From assembly GCA_017515345.1 (NCBI GenBank), contig JAFWFZ010000005.1, positions 1-64,000 on the forward strand: DNA of 64,000 nucleotides, in the 5' to 3' direction. Each line of letters opens with the position of its first letter. Position 1 is the stretch's first letter. The notes below the pieces were generated by a model, which saw nothing but the letters and a program-made list of their open reading frames with translations, searched no databases and had not been told where the DNA came from. Source of the DNA: Oscillospiraceae bacterium (GTDB taxonomy: Bacteria; Bacillota; Clostridia; Oscillospirales; Oscillospiraceae). Of the stretch, positions 40,506-49,350 are shown piece after piece. The translations under genes and the position numbers were made by a program.

Positions 40506-43500
40506 ATGTTCAAACGGTTTCTCCCGCGATTTCTGATCCTGATAACTGCCGTCGTGCTCTGCCTGACCGTTTCGGCCCTGGCGGCCGACGGCGAATCGTT
40601 CGACGGCTACCTGGTCTGCCTGTCGGACGGCGGCGAAATAGAGCTGCTGGAGGCGCAGGAGGCGCAGCCCGTGCCCTACGCCGACGGGCTCTATGTGGTG
40701 GATTCCCTCGGGTCGGTGGAGGCGCTGCGCCGCGCGGGGCGCGTGGAATACGCGATCCCCAATTACACGATGGAGCTGCTGGAAGCCGAGATCCCCAACG
40801 ATATCCTGTACAGACAGCAGTGGACGCTGTCCGCCATCGACTACCCCGAGCTCTACGCCAGCGGGCTCGACGGCAGCGGCGTCACCATCGCCGTCATCGA
40901 CTCCGGCGTGGATTTCGGCACGGAGGATATGTCCGGGATCAAGGTCTCCCCCTTCAGCCGCAACCTGCTGGGAGACGGCAGCCACGCCGACGCCTACTAC
41001 CGTGACCAGGCGGGCCACGGCACCTTTGTGGCCAGCCGCATCGCCCCCGCCACCAATAACGGCCGGGGACTCGCCGGGATCGCCCCCGGCACGGAGCTCA
41101 TGGTGCTCCGGTGCGTCTCCCAGGAGAACAGCGCCAGGTACCCCTACGATGAGAGCTATGACTCCGGCAGCAGCAGCCTCGCCAACGTCATCAGCGCCAT
41201 CCGCTACGCCGCCGACAACGGCGCGGACGTGATCAACCTGAGCCTCGGCACCGAGATCCCGGAGGCAGGCCCCGTGCTGCAGAGCGCCGTGACCTACGCC
41301 CAGAGCAAGGGCGTCATCATCGTCGCCTCCGTGGGCAACGACGGCACGGGCACCCTGTATTTCCCCGCCGCCAACACCGGCGTGATCGGCGTGGGCAGCG
41401 TGGGCATGGAAAACGGGAGCTTCGTCCACTCCGACTTCTCCCAGGTGAACAGCACCGTGGACGTGTGCGCGCCCGGCCAGGACGTGCTGGGCGTCCGGAT
41501 CAGCAACGGCAGCGGCCAGCCGGCCGGCTACGGCAAGGGACGCGGCACCTCCTTCGCCACCCCGGTCGTCAGCGCCCTGGTGGCCGTTGCCAGGCAGGTG
41601 CAGCCCGCCCTGGACGCGGAGGGCTGTCTCTCCCTGCTGGCCTCCACCGCCGTCGACTGCGGCGAGGCAGGCCGCGATACCTCCTTCGGGTACGGCGTCG
41701 TCAATGCCGCCGGGCTGAAGGACGCGCTGCTCTCCCGCAGCTACACCATTGAATACGTGCTCAACGACACCTCCTATGAGCCGGCCGTGTTCCCCGCGGA
41801 CGTGCCCGACTCCTATACCCTCGGCAGCAGCGTGACGCTTCCCGTGCCGACCCGCGCAAGCTACAGCTTTGAGGGCTGGTACGCGGACGCGGCCTGCACC
41901 CAGGGACCGCTGACCTCCCACCCCGCCGGCGCCGTGGGTCCCCTCCGGGAGACGCGCGCCGCCAGCGGCGTGACCTACGAGGTCGCGCCCGTCACCTACT
42001 ACGCCAAATGGGCCAACTACGGCCTCACCGCCCTCGAAACGGTCAGCGTGCGCTCCATACCTGCCGTGTCCGGCGAAAACGCCACACTGCGGGCGACGCT
42101 GCCCAGCGGCTCCGTGTCGTCCCTCTCCCAGCTCACCGCGGCCGATATCGTGATCAAGCCGGTCTCCGAGCTGGCGGCCGTGTCCCAGCCCGTCGCCTCT
42201 GAGGGCGGGGCGGTGTGGACCTTTACCGTGACCGGCGGCGGGAACGCCAGGACCTACACCCTCCACGTGCGTCTCTCCGCCTATCCCCTTCCCGCGGCCG
42301 CGAACAGCCAGACCGAGCGGCGCGGCACGGCGCTCACCCCTGCCATGGACGGCTCCCCTGCCGTTCCCTTCGTCTCCGAAATGAAAAACTGGTTCACCGG
42401 GGTCGATATCTTTGAGATCATAAGCTGCGACGGCAGCGGCTCCGCGGCCATCAACGGCTCCGTCTTCACCTATACCCCCGGCGACGGCGACTTCGCCGGG
42501 AGGGTGGTCACTGTGGAGGTCGGCGGCTCCAACGCCGACTTCACCGTCCCTGTCGTGGTCCGCGCCGTCATCCGGGTCGAGCGCCAGCCCAGCAACTCCT
42601 CCGTCATCTGGGAGGCGCCCGGCTACGACCTCTACGCGGGCGGCCACATCAGCGGCATCCGGCTGATCCTCTATGACAACGCGCCCTCCAGGATCCGGTG
42701 CGACGACACCGGGATCCCGGCCAACTACTGCATTTTCACCGAGCCCACCGGCGAGGACAGCATGCATCTGGAGACGACCCTGACCATCGACGAGGCCTTT
42801 GCCCAGACCCTGCTGCCCGGCGAGCATACCCTGACCATCGATTTCAGCGGCGGAAACGCCGTGACCGTGCCCTTCACCGTGACGGACAGCGCGCCCCTCT
42901 ACAGCGTGGAGTTCCGCGTGGACGGCGGGCTCTACTTCGCCCGTTCCTCCGTCCGGGCCGGCAGCGCTCTGGCAGCGCTGCCCCCTGAGCCCGTAACGCC
43001 CGGCACCGTATTCGACGGCTGGTTCACCGAGGACGGCGAGCCCGTGACCGCTGAGACGACAGTGACGGACGACATGGTGATACTCGCCGAAAAACACACG
43101 GCGTCTGAGGACGGTTATGTCCGCGCGTTGCTGGAGCACAACCGCACCGCCCCCATCCGCCTCTTCACGGAAAACGCCCGCATCACCGTTCCCACCGGCA
43201 CGCTGCAGACCGAGGCCGAGGCCGCTGATCTGGCAAAATGCTTCGCCGGCGGCAACGGAGACCTGGTGGCGCGGATGGATCTGCGCAGCAATACGGAGCT
43301 CGTGCCCGTCTCCGTCGGCGAAAACGGCGTCGCCTCCTTTGTGTACAGCGGGCCCGGCGTCTATTTCGCGGTCACCGGCAGCAGCGAGTTTGACGACATC
43401 GACACCCACTGGGGGCGGGACAGCATCCTCTTCACGGCGGACCGGAGCCTGTTCCGCGGCGTCTCCGCCAGCTCCTTCGCGCCGGACAGCTCCATGACCC

Positions 43501-43931
43501 GCGCCATGCTCGTCACCGTGCTCTACCGGCTCTCCGGCAGCCCCGCGGTGGAAAGCGCCTCCCCCTTCATGGACGTGGCGGAGGGACAGTGGTACACCCC
43601 GGCCGTGATCTGGGCCTATGAAAACGGCATCGTGAACGGGATCAGCGTCGATCTGTTCGCCCCCGGCCGCACCCTCACCAGAGAACAGCTCGTAACGATG
43701 CTGTACCGCTACGTCGGCTACCGCGGGCTGTGGTACGGCGACCAGGGCTCCATTGCCGGCGCGCCGGACGCCGCCTCCGTTTCCCGCTATGCCCGCGCGG
43801 CCTTCTCCTGGGCCATGGAGGCCGGCATCATCCGCGGCACCGACACGGGGCTGCTCATGCCCAGGAACAGCGCCACCCGCGCCCAGGTCGCCGCCGTCAT
43901 GGAACGGGTCGTGCAGTATATCCTGAAATAA
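40506..43931 (+). CDS. Subtilisin-like (S8) surface protease with SLH domains
   Basis: An 1141-aa exported protease. The signal peptide is about residues 1-27 and is followed by an inhibitor-like prodomain. The S8 catalytic domain (about 105-470) has Asp132 (AVIDSGVDFG), His171 (GHGTFVASRIA), oxyanion Asn278 and Ser349 (GRGTSFATPVV). After it come a bacterial beta-grasp repeat (YSFEGWYADAAC), Ig-like modules, a second such repeat (VFDGWFTEDGE) and three SLH domains at the C-terminus (about 965-1141; FDDIDTHWGRDSILFTADR). It would act on the cell surface in nutrient or surface-protein processing. CGGAGGT lies 6 bases before the ATG at 40506. Confidence 0.94.
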   Translation: MFKRFLPRFLILITAVVLCLTVSALAADGESFDGYLVCLSDGGEIELLEAQEAQPVPYADGLYVVDSLGSVEALRRAGRVEYAIPNYTMELLEAEIPNDILYRQQWTLSAIDYPELYASGLDGSGVTIAVIDSGVDFGTEDMSGIKVSPFSRNLLGDGSHADAYYRDQAGHGTFVASRIAPATNNGRGLAGIAPGTELMVLRCVSQENSARYPYDESYDSGSSSLANVISAIRYAADNGADVINLSLGTEIPEAGPVLQSAVTYAQSKGVIIVASVGNDGTGTLYFPAANTGVIGVGSVGMENGSFVHSDFSQVNSTVDVCAPGQDVLGVRISNGSGQPAGYGKGRGTSFATPVVSALVAVARQVQPALDAEGCLSLLASTAVDCGEAGRDTSFGYGVVNAAGLKDALLSRSYTIEYVLNDTSYEPAVFPADVPDSYTLGSSVTLPVPTRASYSFEGWYADAACTQGPLTSHPAGAVGPLRETRAASGVTYEVAPVTYYAKWANYGLTALETVSVRSIPAVSGENATLRATLPSGSVSSLSQLTAADIVIKPVSELAAVSQPVASEGGAVWTFTVTGGGNARTYTLHVRLSAYPLPAAANSQTERRGTALTPAMDGSPAVPFVSEMKNWFTGVDIFEIISCDGSGSAAINGSVFTYTPGDGDFAGRVVTVEVGGSNADFTVPVVVRAVIRVERQPSNSSVIWEAPGYDLYAGGHISGIRLILYDNAPSRIRCDDTGIPANYCIFTEPTGEDSMHLETTLTIDEAFAQTLLPGEHTLTIDFSGGNAVTVPFTVTDSAPLYSVEFRVDGGLYFARSSVRAGSALAALPPEPVTPGTVFDGWFTEDGEPVTAETTVTDDMVILAEKHTASEDGYVRALLEHNRTAPIRLFTENARITVPTGTLQTEAEAADLAKCFAGGNGDLVARMDLRSNTELVPVSVGENGVASFVYSGPGVYFAVTGSSEFDDIDTHWGRDSILFTADRSLFRGVSASSFAPDSSMTRAMLVTVLYRLSGSPAVESASPFMDVAEGQWYTPAVIWAYENGIVNGISVDLFAPGRTLTREQLVTMLYRYVGYRGLWYGDQGSIAGAPDAASVSRYARAAFSWAMEAGIIRGTDTGLLMPRNSATRAQVAAVMERVVQYILK

Positions 43932-43944
43932 CGAAAAACAGAGC

Positions 43945-43971
43945 GTGGGCCGCGCGTCAAGCGCGGCTCAC
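43945..43971 (+). terminator. Weak hairpin after the protease gene
   Basis: GTGGGCCGCGC pairs with GCGCGGCTCAC (one G-U) over 5 bases, followed by AGCTTTG. It lies just before the next ribosome binding site and may only attenuate. Confidence 0.45.
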
Positions 43972-43991
43972 AGCTTTGAGAGGAGGAACGC

Positions 43992-44672
43992 ATGACCGAT
44001 CTGCAAAAGCGGCTCTTCGCGCTGCAGGACCCGGAATACCGGGCTTTTCAACTGAAGCTCACCCCCGGGCTGCCGCCCGAGTCGGTTATCGGCGTACGCG
44101 CGCCGGAGATCAAAAAACTGGCGCGTCAGCTCCGGGGCACGGAGGAGGGCGCCGCCCTCCTCGGGACACTCCCCCACCGGTATTATGAGGAGAACAACAT
44201 CCACGGACTGCTGATCTGCGGGATAAAGGATTTTACGGAGTGCGTCCGGCAACTTAACATATTTCTGCCTTATGTAAACAACTGGGCCACCTGCGATACG
44301 CTTCGCCCCCTGGTGTTTGCCCGCTTCCCCGAAGCGGCGGAGGCGGAGATCCTCCGCTGGATGCGATCGGAGCACCTCTACACGGTCCGCTTCGCCATTG
44401 AGATGCTCATGACCTATTACCTGGACGCGCACTTCAGGCCGGAGCATCTGCAGACGGTGGCATCCGTCCGGTCGGAGGAATATTATGTTAACATGATGAT
44501 CGCCTGGTACTTCGCCACCGCCCTGGCCAAGCGCTGGGCGGAGACGGTCCCGTATCTCGAGTCCCCGGCCCTGGAGCCCCGGACACGGGGAAAGGCGATA
44601 CAGAAGGCGCTGGAGAGCAGACGGATCTCCGAGGAGCGGAAGGCTTATCTCCGGACGCTGCGGAGACCGTAG
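43992..44672 (+). CDS. AlkD-like DNA alkylation repair protein
   Basis: A 226-aa all-helical HEAT-like repeat protein of the AlkD family. It has ESVIGVRAPEIKKLARQLRG near the N-terminus, WATCDTLRP in the middle and a C-terminal SEEYYVNMMIAWYFATALAKRW. AlkD-type enzymes are DNA glycosylases for N3- and N7-alkyl purines; the W-x-x-CD segment corresponds to the DNA-binding concave face. GAGGAGGAACGC precedes the ATG. It has no obvious functional link to its neighbours. Confidence 0.93.
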   Translation: MTDLQKRLFALQDPEYRAFQLKLTPGLPPESVIGVRAPEIKKLARQLRGTEEGAALLGTLPHRYYEENNIHGLLICGIKDFTECVRQLNIFLPYVNNWATCDTLRPLVFARFPEAAEAEILRWMRSEHLYTVRFAIEMLMTYYLDAHFRPEHLQTVASVRSEEYYVNMMIAWYFATALAKRWAETVPYLESPALEPRTRGKAIQKALESRRISEERKAYLRTLRRP

Positions 44673-44689
44673 CGGCGGCGCATCCGCGG

Positions 44690-44718
44690 TTGAACTTTGC
44701 CCCCGGTTTTGTTAAAAT
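44690..44718 (+). promoter_or_regulatory. Promoter of the ATP-grasp/PHP/deacetylase operon
   Basis: TTGAAC, 17 bases, TAAAAT, 27 bases before the ATP-grasp start. Confidence 0.75.
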
Positions 44719-44745
44719 GGGAAAAACTCAAAAAGGGACGGTGCT

Positions 44746-45879
44746 ATGGACATTCTTGTCACCGATGTGAAATACCGTATGTCCCTTGCGGCCATACGCG
44801 ATTTGAGCGAGGCGGGGCACCGGGTGCACCTCCTCCATTTCGGAGAGGGTGCGCCGCCCGCCTTTGCCTCCCGGTATGCTTCCGGGCGCTTCGTGCGCGC
44901 GGATACGGAAGGCGCGGACCGGGCTGACGCGATCTTTGAATGCGCCGGCGCCATCGGGAGCGCGCCCGCCGTTTTTCCCGTGGGCGCGAAGAGCCTGGCC
45001 GCCCTGGCGCAGGCGGGCCCGCGTCCCGAAGCGGCCACCCTCTGCCCCTCGGCGGACGCCCTCCGCTTCGCCAACAACAAGGCCCGCGTGGCCGCGCTGG
45101 CCCGGGAGCTGGGCGTCCCCGCGCCGGAGGAATACCCCTCCCCCGATGATGCGGAGTTCCCCGCCGTCGTCAAATACCGGGACGGGGAGGCCCTGGGGCT
45201 GGACGCGCCCAGGCGCTACCGCATCGTGAAGGACCGGGCGGCCCTTGACGACGCTTTCCGGGACATGTCCGCCGCCGCATCCGCGGGGGGACAGCCTCCC
45301 CCGCTCATCCAGCGGTATATCCCCGGCGACGGCTACGGCGTGTCGGCGGTGTTTGACCGGGATGGGCGTCCGGTTAACATAATATGCCATCACCGGCTGC
45401 GGGAGTACCCGATCACCGGCGGTCCGTCGGCCCTGTGCGAGACAGTCTGGGAGCCGCGGCTCGTGGAATGGGCAGTGGCTCTGCTCCAGGCGCTGGGCTG
45501 GCGGGGCGTGGCCATGGCGGAATTCAAGGGCACTCCGGAAACGGGCTTCCGGCTGCTGGAGATCAATCCCCGGATCTGGGGCAGCTTCCCCCTGACCCGC
45601 GCGGCGAAAACAGGCTTCTCCGAGGACTATGTCCGCGCCGCCTCCGGCGAGTGGCTGCCGGAATACCGGGAGCCTCACTATCCCCTGGGGGTGAAGATGG
45701 GCTTCCGCTACTCGAATCTGGCGGCCGCCCTCTCCTACGGGAAGAAGCTGAAGCTGGGAAAGGCCGCTGCCGCGGCCGTTGACGCGCTCACCGTCCGGGA
45801 CGGGGTGCTGGAGCGGTCCGATCCCGCGGTGAACAAGGCCTACAAACGATATGTATTTTTGGAAAGGAACAGCCAATGA
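44746..45879 (+). CDS. ATP-grasp family ligase
   Basis: A 377-aa ATP-grasp protein. It has an N-terminal Rossmann-like pre-ATP-grasp domain (MDILVTDVKYRMSLAAIRDLSEAGHRVHLL). The ATP-grasp fold has FANNKARVAALARELGVPAPE, FPAVVKYRDGEALGLDAPRRY and the metal/ATP site MAEFKGTPETGFRLLEINPRIWGS. Such enzymes join a carboxylate to an amine or thiol through an acyl phosphate. This group (carbamoyl-phosphate-synthase-like) often works on cell-surface or amino-acid substrates. It overlaps the PHP gene by ATGA, which ties it to a PHP phosphoesterase and a polysaccharide deacetylase. Confidence 0.9.
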   Translation: MDILVTDVKYRMSLAAIRDLSEAGHRVHLLHFGEGAPPAFASRYASGRFVRADTEGADRADAIFECAGAIGSAPAVFPVGAKSLAALAQAGPRPEAATLCPSADALRFANNKARVAALARELGVPAPEEYPSPDDAEFPAVVKYRDGEALGLDAPRRYRIVKDRAALDDAFRDMSAAASAGGQPPPLIQRYIPGDGYGVSAVFDRDGRPVNIICHHRLREYPITGGPSALCETVWEPRLVEWAVALLQALGWRGVAMAEFKGTPETGFRLLEINPRIWGSFPLTRAAKTGFSEDYVRAASGEWLPEYREPHYPLGVKMGFRYSNLAAALSYGKKLKLGKAAAAAVDALTVRDGVLERSDPAVNKAYKRYVFLERNSQ

Positions 45880-46667
45880 AAGTCTGTGCCGATCTCCACG
45901 TCCATTCCTGCCGCTCCAGTGACGGAAGGATGACGGTGGAGGAGATTTTTGACCGGGTCCGGGCCGCCGGGCTGAACGGCGTGGCCATCGCGGACCACAA
46001 CAGCGTGGACGGGACGCGGGAGGCGCTGGATAAGGCGCCGGAGGATCTCGTCATCTTCCCCGCCGCGGAGATGTCCACGGATCGGGGCCATATGCTCTGC
46101 TATTTCGTGAAGGAGCCGCCGGAGCGGTTCGGCATCGAGAAGCAGGGGAACGTCTATCTGTTTGAGGATATCCGCCGGTATGTGAAGATCCAGGGGGGGC
46201 TCATCTTCGCCGCCCACATGTACCGCCACGGCCCCGCCGACCGGGATGTGATCCCCCTGACGGACGGGATCGAGATCTTCAACGGGCGTGAAACGGCCCG
46301 GCGGCAGCAGGCAAACGACGCCTCCGCCGAGCTGGTGCGGGAATTCGGCGTCCCCTTCACCGCGGGCAGCGACGCCCACCTGCCCGGGGACGTGGGCAGC
46401 GCCTACAAGATCATGGAGCTGCCGGAAAAGCCCACTGAGAGCGACCTGCGGGCGGCGCTTCTGGCGAAGCACGGCACCTACTATGGCAGGTACCTCTCCC
46501 TGACACCCCAGGGGCTGGACGGGATGCGCCGCGCCCTCCGGGACGGGAAGCCGAAGCGCTTCCTCCGCAACGCGGCCAAGGCGGCCGTGGGCGCGGTATA
46601 CGATCCCACCCGCGCGCTGCGCCGCGCCTCCAGGGATATCGCCGGAGGCCGGACCTACGAGGTGTAG
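45876..46667 (+). CDS. PHP-domain phosphoesterase
   Basis: A 263-aa PHP protein. Metal motifs are DLHVHSCRSSDG (residues 7-18), VAIADHNSVDG, an AAEMSTDRGHMLCYF glutamate/His segment, FAAHMYRHG and GSDAHLPGDVG. The set matches the trinuclear-metal PHP phosphoesterases. It is translationally coupled to the ATP-grasp gene and 2 bases before the deacetylase gene. The substrate is unknown; a phosphorylated surface-polymer precursor is a reasonable guess. Confidence 0.92.
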   Translation: MKVCADLHVHSCRSSDGRMTVEEIFDRVRAAGLNGVAIADHNSVDGTREALDKAPEDLVIFPAAEMSTDRGHMLCYFVKEPPERFGIEKQGNVYLFEDIRRYVKIQGGLIFAAHMYRHGPADRDVIPLTDGIEIFNGRETARRQQANDASAELVREFGVPFTAGSDAHLPGDVGSAYKIMELPEKPTESDLRAALLAKHGTYYGRYLSLTPQGLDGMRRALRDGKPKRFLRNAAKAAVGAVYDPTRALRRASRDIAGGRTYEV

Positions 46668-46669
46668 AC

Positions 46670-47950
46670 ATGTTCGTATACGATCTTCTGCGAAAAGCGA
46701 ATCACCGGCTGAAAGCGGCAAAAAAGGCGCGCGCGGGGCGTTTCATCTCCCCGGTGCGGCGGATCGAGCGGGTCTATCCCGTGAAGGGCCAGCGGGTCTG
46801 CGCTATGACCTTCGACGACGGGCCGGCACGGACGCCGTCGGAGCCCGACCTCGGCGGCGGGAAGCCGCTGACCCTTCTGCTTTCCGGGATCCTGACGGAG
46901 TACGGCGCCTCCGCCACCTTCGACGTGGTGGGCGACACCTCGGAAAACTACCCCGACAGGCGGGGCGAGCCCGATAAATTCTACTGGGGCGGCGAGCGCT
47001 ACGACCACTACCCGGATTTTGAGCGGGACGCGGACGGCGGCGCGAAAAACTGCCCGGAGCTGATCCGGGCCCTGCTGGACGCGGGCTTCGAGATCTCCAA
47101 CCACGGGTATCGCCACGTGCTGTTCGGGAAAAGCCCCGTCTACGCAAAGCGGAAGCCCTTTGACGGGCTGGACAGCGTGGTGGAGGATCTGACAAGGCTG
47201 CACCGGCTCATGGAGGAGCAGCACGGCTACACCATCCGGCTGGCGCGCCCGCCCCACTATATCGACGGCATCGCCGGGGGCTTCACCTCCTACGACGCCT
47301 ATGACCTGATGGGCTACCACTACATGGCCGCCTCCTTTGACGGCGGCGGCTGGAAGCCGGAGAACGGCAGCTTTGAAAACGACGTGAAGGGCATGGTGGA
47401 GCCCATGCGGCAGGCGCTGGAGCGTGACCCGGCGTTTTTCAGCGGCCAGATCATCTTTCAGAAGGACGGCTGCAATATGTCCCGGAAAACGCCGGTGGCC
47501 GCCGCGCTGCCGCGGCAGCTGGAGCTGCTGAAGTCCTTCGGCTACCGGGTGGTCTCCGTGAGCGAGCTGATGGCCCTCTCCCCCTTTGAGGATCTGTCCC
47601 CGGAGGACGAGTGCTTTGAGGCGGCCCGGCTGCTGGAGGCAAAGCGCGTGCCCATCGGCTACCGGACGAACGAGCTGCGGCCCGACGGGATCATGACCTT
47701 CGGAGAGCTGTGCATGGCCCTATGCCCCGGGGAGGTCCGGCTGGCCCGTATCCGGGAGACAAACGGCCCCTACGGCACGGCGCTCAAATGGGCGGCGGAG
47801 CATGGGGTCACGGGCGGCGGGAACGTCCCGGTAAAGGGCGGGGACTTCTCCCGGCTGCTGGAGGCCGCGGAGCTACCCTCCTCCGTCCCGGACAAAGCCT
47901 CCTTCACAAGACGTGAGGCGCTGATCCTCCTCTCGGAAGCGATGAAATAA
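46670..47950 (+). CDS. Polysaccharide deacetylase-family protein with C-terminal SLH-like module
   Basis: A 426-aa protein. The NodB domain (about residues 40-305) has AMTFDDGPARTP (Asp-Asp metal site) and FEISNHGYRHVLFGK. A C-terminal segment (about 335-426; IMTFGELCMALCPGE, ALKWAAEHGVTGGG and FTRREALILLSEAMK) resembles one and a half SLH repeats. No signal peptide is visible: the N-terminus MFVYDLLRKANHRLKAAKKA is amphipathic and basic, so the protein may act at the inner membrane face or be exported unconventionally. A large insertion (about 60-105) makes it an unusual member. Confidence 0.85.
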   Translation: MFVYDLLRKANHRLKAAKKARAGRFISPVRRIERVYPVKGQRVCAMTFDDGPARTPSEPDLGGGKPLTLLLSGILTEYGASATFDVVGDTSENYPDRRGEPDKFYWGGERYDHYPDFERDADGGAKNCPELIRALLDAGFEISNHGYRHVLFGKSPVYAKRKPFDGLDSVVEDLTRLHRLMEEQHGYTIRLARPPHYIDGIAGGFTSYDAYDLMGYHYMAASFDGGGWKPENGSFENDVKGMVEPMRQALERDPAFFSGQIIFQKDGCNMSRKTPVAAALPRQLELLKSFGYRVVSVSELMALSPFEDLSPEDECFEAARLLEAKRVPIGYRTNELRPDGIMTFGELCMALCPGEVRLARIRETNGPYGTALKWAAEHGVTGGGNVPVKGGDFSRLLEAAELPSSVPDKASFTRREALILLSEAMK

Positions 47951-47956
47951 AAAGAC

Positions 47957-47997
47957 AGCGCACCGTACCCGCGTTCGGGTACGGTGCGCTTCATTTT
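47957..47997. terminator. Bidirectional terminator
   Basis: AGCGCACCGTACCCG and CGGGTACGGTGCGCT form a perfect 15-bp stem with a 4-base loop, followed by TCATTTTT. The minus strand runs into GTCTTTTTATTTC. Confidence 0.88.
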
Positions 47998-48006
47998 TCA
48001 TTCTCC

Positions 48007-49350
48007 TTACGGGTCGTTCACGATCCCCACAAACAGGGGGAGCTGATCCAGATAGGTGATGGCGAAGAGGAACGGGCGGTCCAGGACGAAGTCGATCTCC
48101 TCCGTGGGCGGCGCGGCCGCTCCGGCGCCCACGATGGCGATATACGCCGCCGCGGTGCAGCCCTCCTCGTCGATCTGTACCCGGGCGGCCTGCTGCACCC
48201 GGGAGACGTAGACGCCCGTATCCTGTGTCAGGGGCGAGAAATCCGCGGTACCGAGCTCAAACGCATCGGTGACGCCCAGGGCCCGAAGGGGCTCCCGGAG
48301 ATCCAGGTCGGAACCCACGTCGAACTTCGGGACGGAGAGATTGATATACATATCCTTGCTGCCGAACCGCTCATACCTCTCCGAGGAGAGGAAGGACACG
48401 AGCTCCGGGTCGTTCACCAGCTCCTCCATGGAAACGCCCTCGTCCGGCAGGATGAACCACATGGCCCGGCCGTTGGTAAAGTGCTTCACCACGGCGGAAA
48501 ACCGCTCAGCCCAGTAATACTGGCCCTGCATCCGCTCCATGTGCATGAAGTCGCAGGTCTCGTCCCCCCCGGGGCCGTGGAATGTCTCGGGGTACGTGTC
48601 GCCCTTTTTGAACTCGTCGCTCCAGGTGCCCTTGAAAAAGACGGTGGAGGCCAGGGTCATCACCGTATCCGGATCCATGGAGAGCTGTCCCGCCTGCTGC
48701 CGGAGGAGGCCGCCCGTCTGATCGTTCAGCCACTTGCGCAGCGCCTCGTTGTAACCGCGGCTCCCCATCTCGCCGCTGTAGGATGAGGCGAAATAGTTCT
48801 GCGCCAGGATATTCAGGGTTGCTTTACTGTAGCTCACGTCCCTGTTGAGCCAGATGGAATTGGCCAGCACGCTGCGCCCCCGCTCGGTGGAATAGTTGGC
48901 GTTCCACACCTTGTTTGCACGCTCCCGCTGGGCGGTCAGGTCCGGCGCGCCCAGCAGGTCCAGGAGCTGATCCCGGGTGCCGCCGTCCGTCAGCTCCGCC
49001 AGCATGCTCAGGCCCATGTAGACGTTGATGGGCGAACAGACGCGGTTTTCGTCCCCCGCGCCGGAGAGCAGCTCCGGAACGACGGCGGTGAGGAACGCGT
49101 CCCCTTCGCCGTAAAACTCTCCCCGGGGGAAGGCCGCTTTTTTCGGGTATTCCGCCTCCGCGACCGCGTAGGCGTTCAGCCCTCTTCTTGTCAGCGCTAT
49201 CCCGCAGAGGATCGCGATGACCAGGATCGCGGCCAGGGGGGTCCGAAGCCTGCGCCAGCCCCGCCGCTTCGGCTTTTTCTGCGCGCTCTCGATGAGCTCG
49301 TCGGAGACGTTGGTGATCCCGTCAAATATCTTTTCACTCTTGTCGCTCAC
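48007..49350 (-). CDS. Membrane-anchored serpin with anti-sigma-like N-terminus
   Basis: A 447-aa protein. A cytoplasmic segment (residues 1-36, MSDKSEKIFDGITNVSDELI, then a basic KKPKRRGWRRLR) precedes one membrane helix (about 37-54). The extracellular serpin fold (about 75-447) ends with the serpin signature FVLDRPFLFAITYLDQLPLFVGIV. The hinge and reactive loop read VQIDEEGCTAAAYIAIVGAGAAAP; counting from the hinge glycine puts Ala at P1, as in elastase-type inhibitors. The N-terminus resembles proteins normally paired with ECF sigma factors (anti-sigma/DUF4179 type). It overlaps the sigma-factor stop by ATGA. Confidence 0.92.
   Translation of the reverse strand: MSDKSEKIFDGITNVSDELIESAQKKPKRRGWRRLRTPLAAILVIAILCGIALTRRGLNAYAVAEAEYPKKAAFPRGEFYGEGDAFLTAVVPELLSGAGDENRVCSPINVYMGLSMLAELTDGGTRDQLLDLLGAPDLTAQRERANKVWNANYSTERGRSVLANSIWLNRDVSYSKATLNILAQNYFASSYSGEMGSRGYNEALRKWLNDQTGGLLRQQAGQLSMDPDTVMTLASTVFFKGTWSDEFKKGDTYPETFHGPGGDETCDFMHMERMQGQYYWAERFSAVVKHFTNGRAMWFILPDEGVSMEELVNDPELVSFLSSERYERFGSKDMYINLSVPKFDVGSDLDLREPLRALGVTDAFELGTADFSPLTQDTGVYVSRVQQAARVQIDEEGCTAAAYIAIVGAGAAAPPTEEIDFVLDRPFLFAITYLDQLPLFVGIVNDP

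Noticed and set aside
40464..43409. 981-aa minus-strand open frame
   Set aside because: It lies opposite the S8 protease, whose catalytic triad and SLH domains are clear. The minus frame has no recognisable domain.
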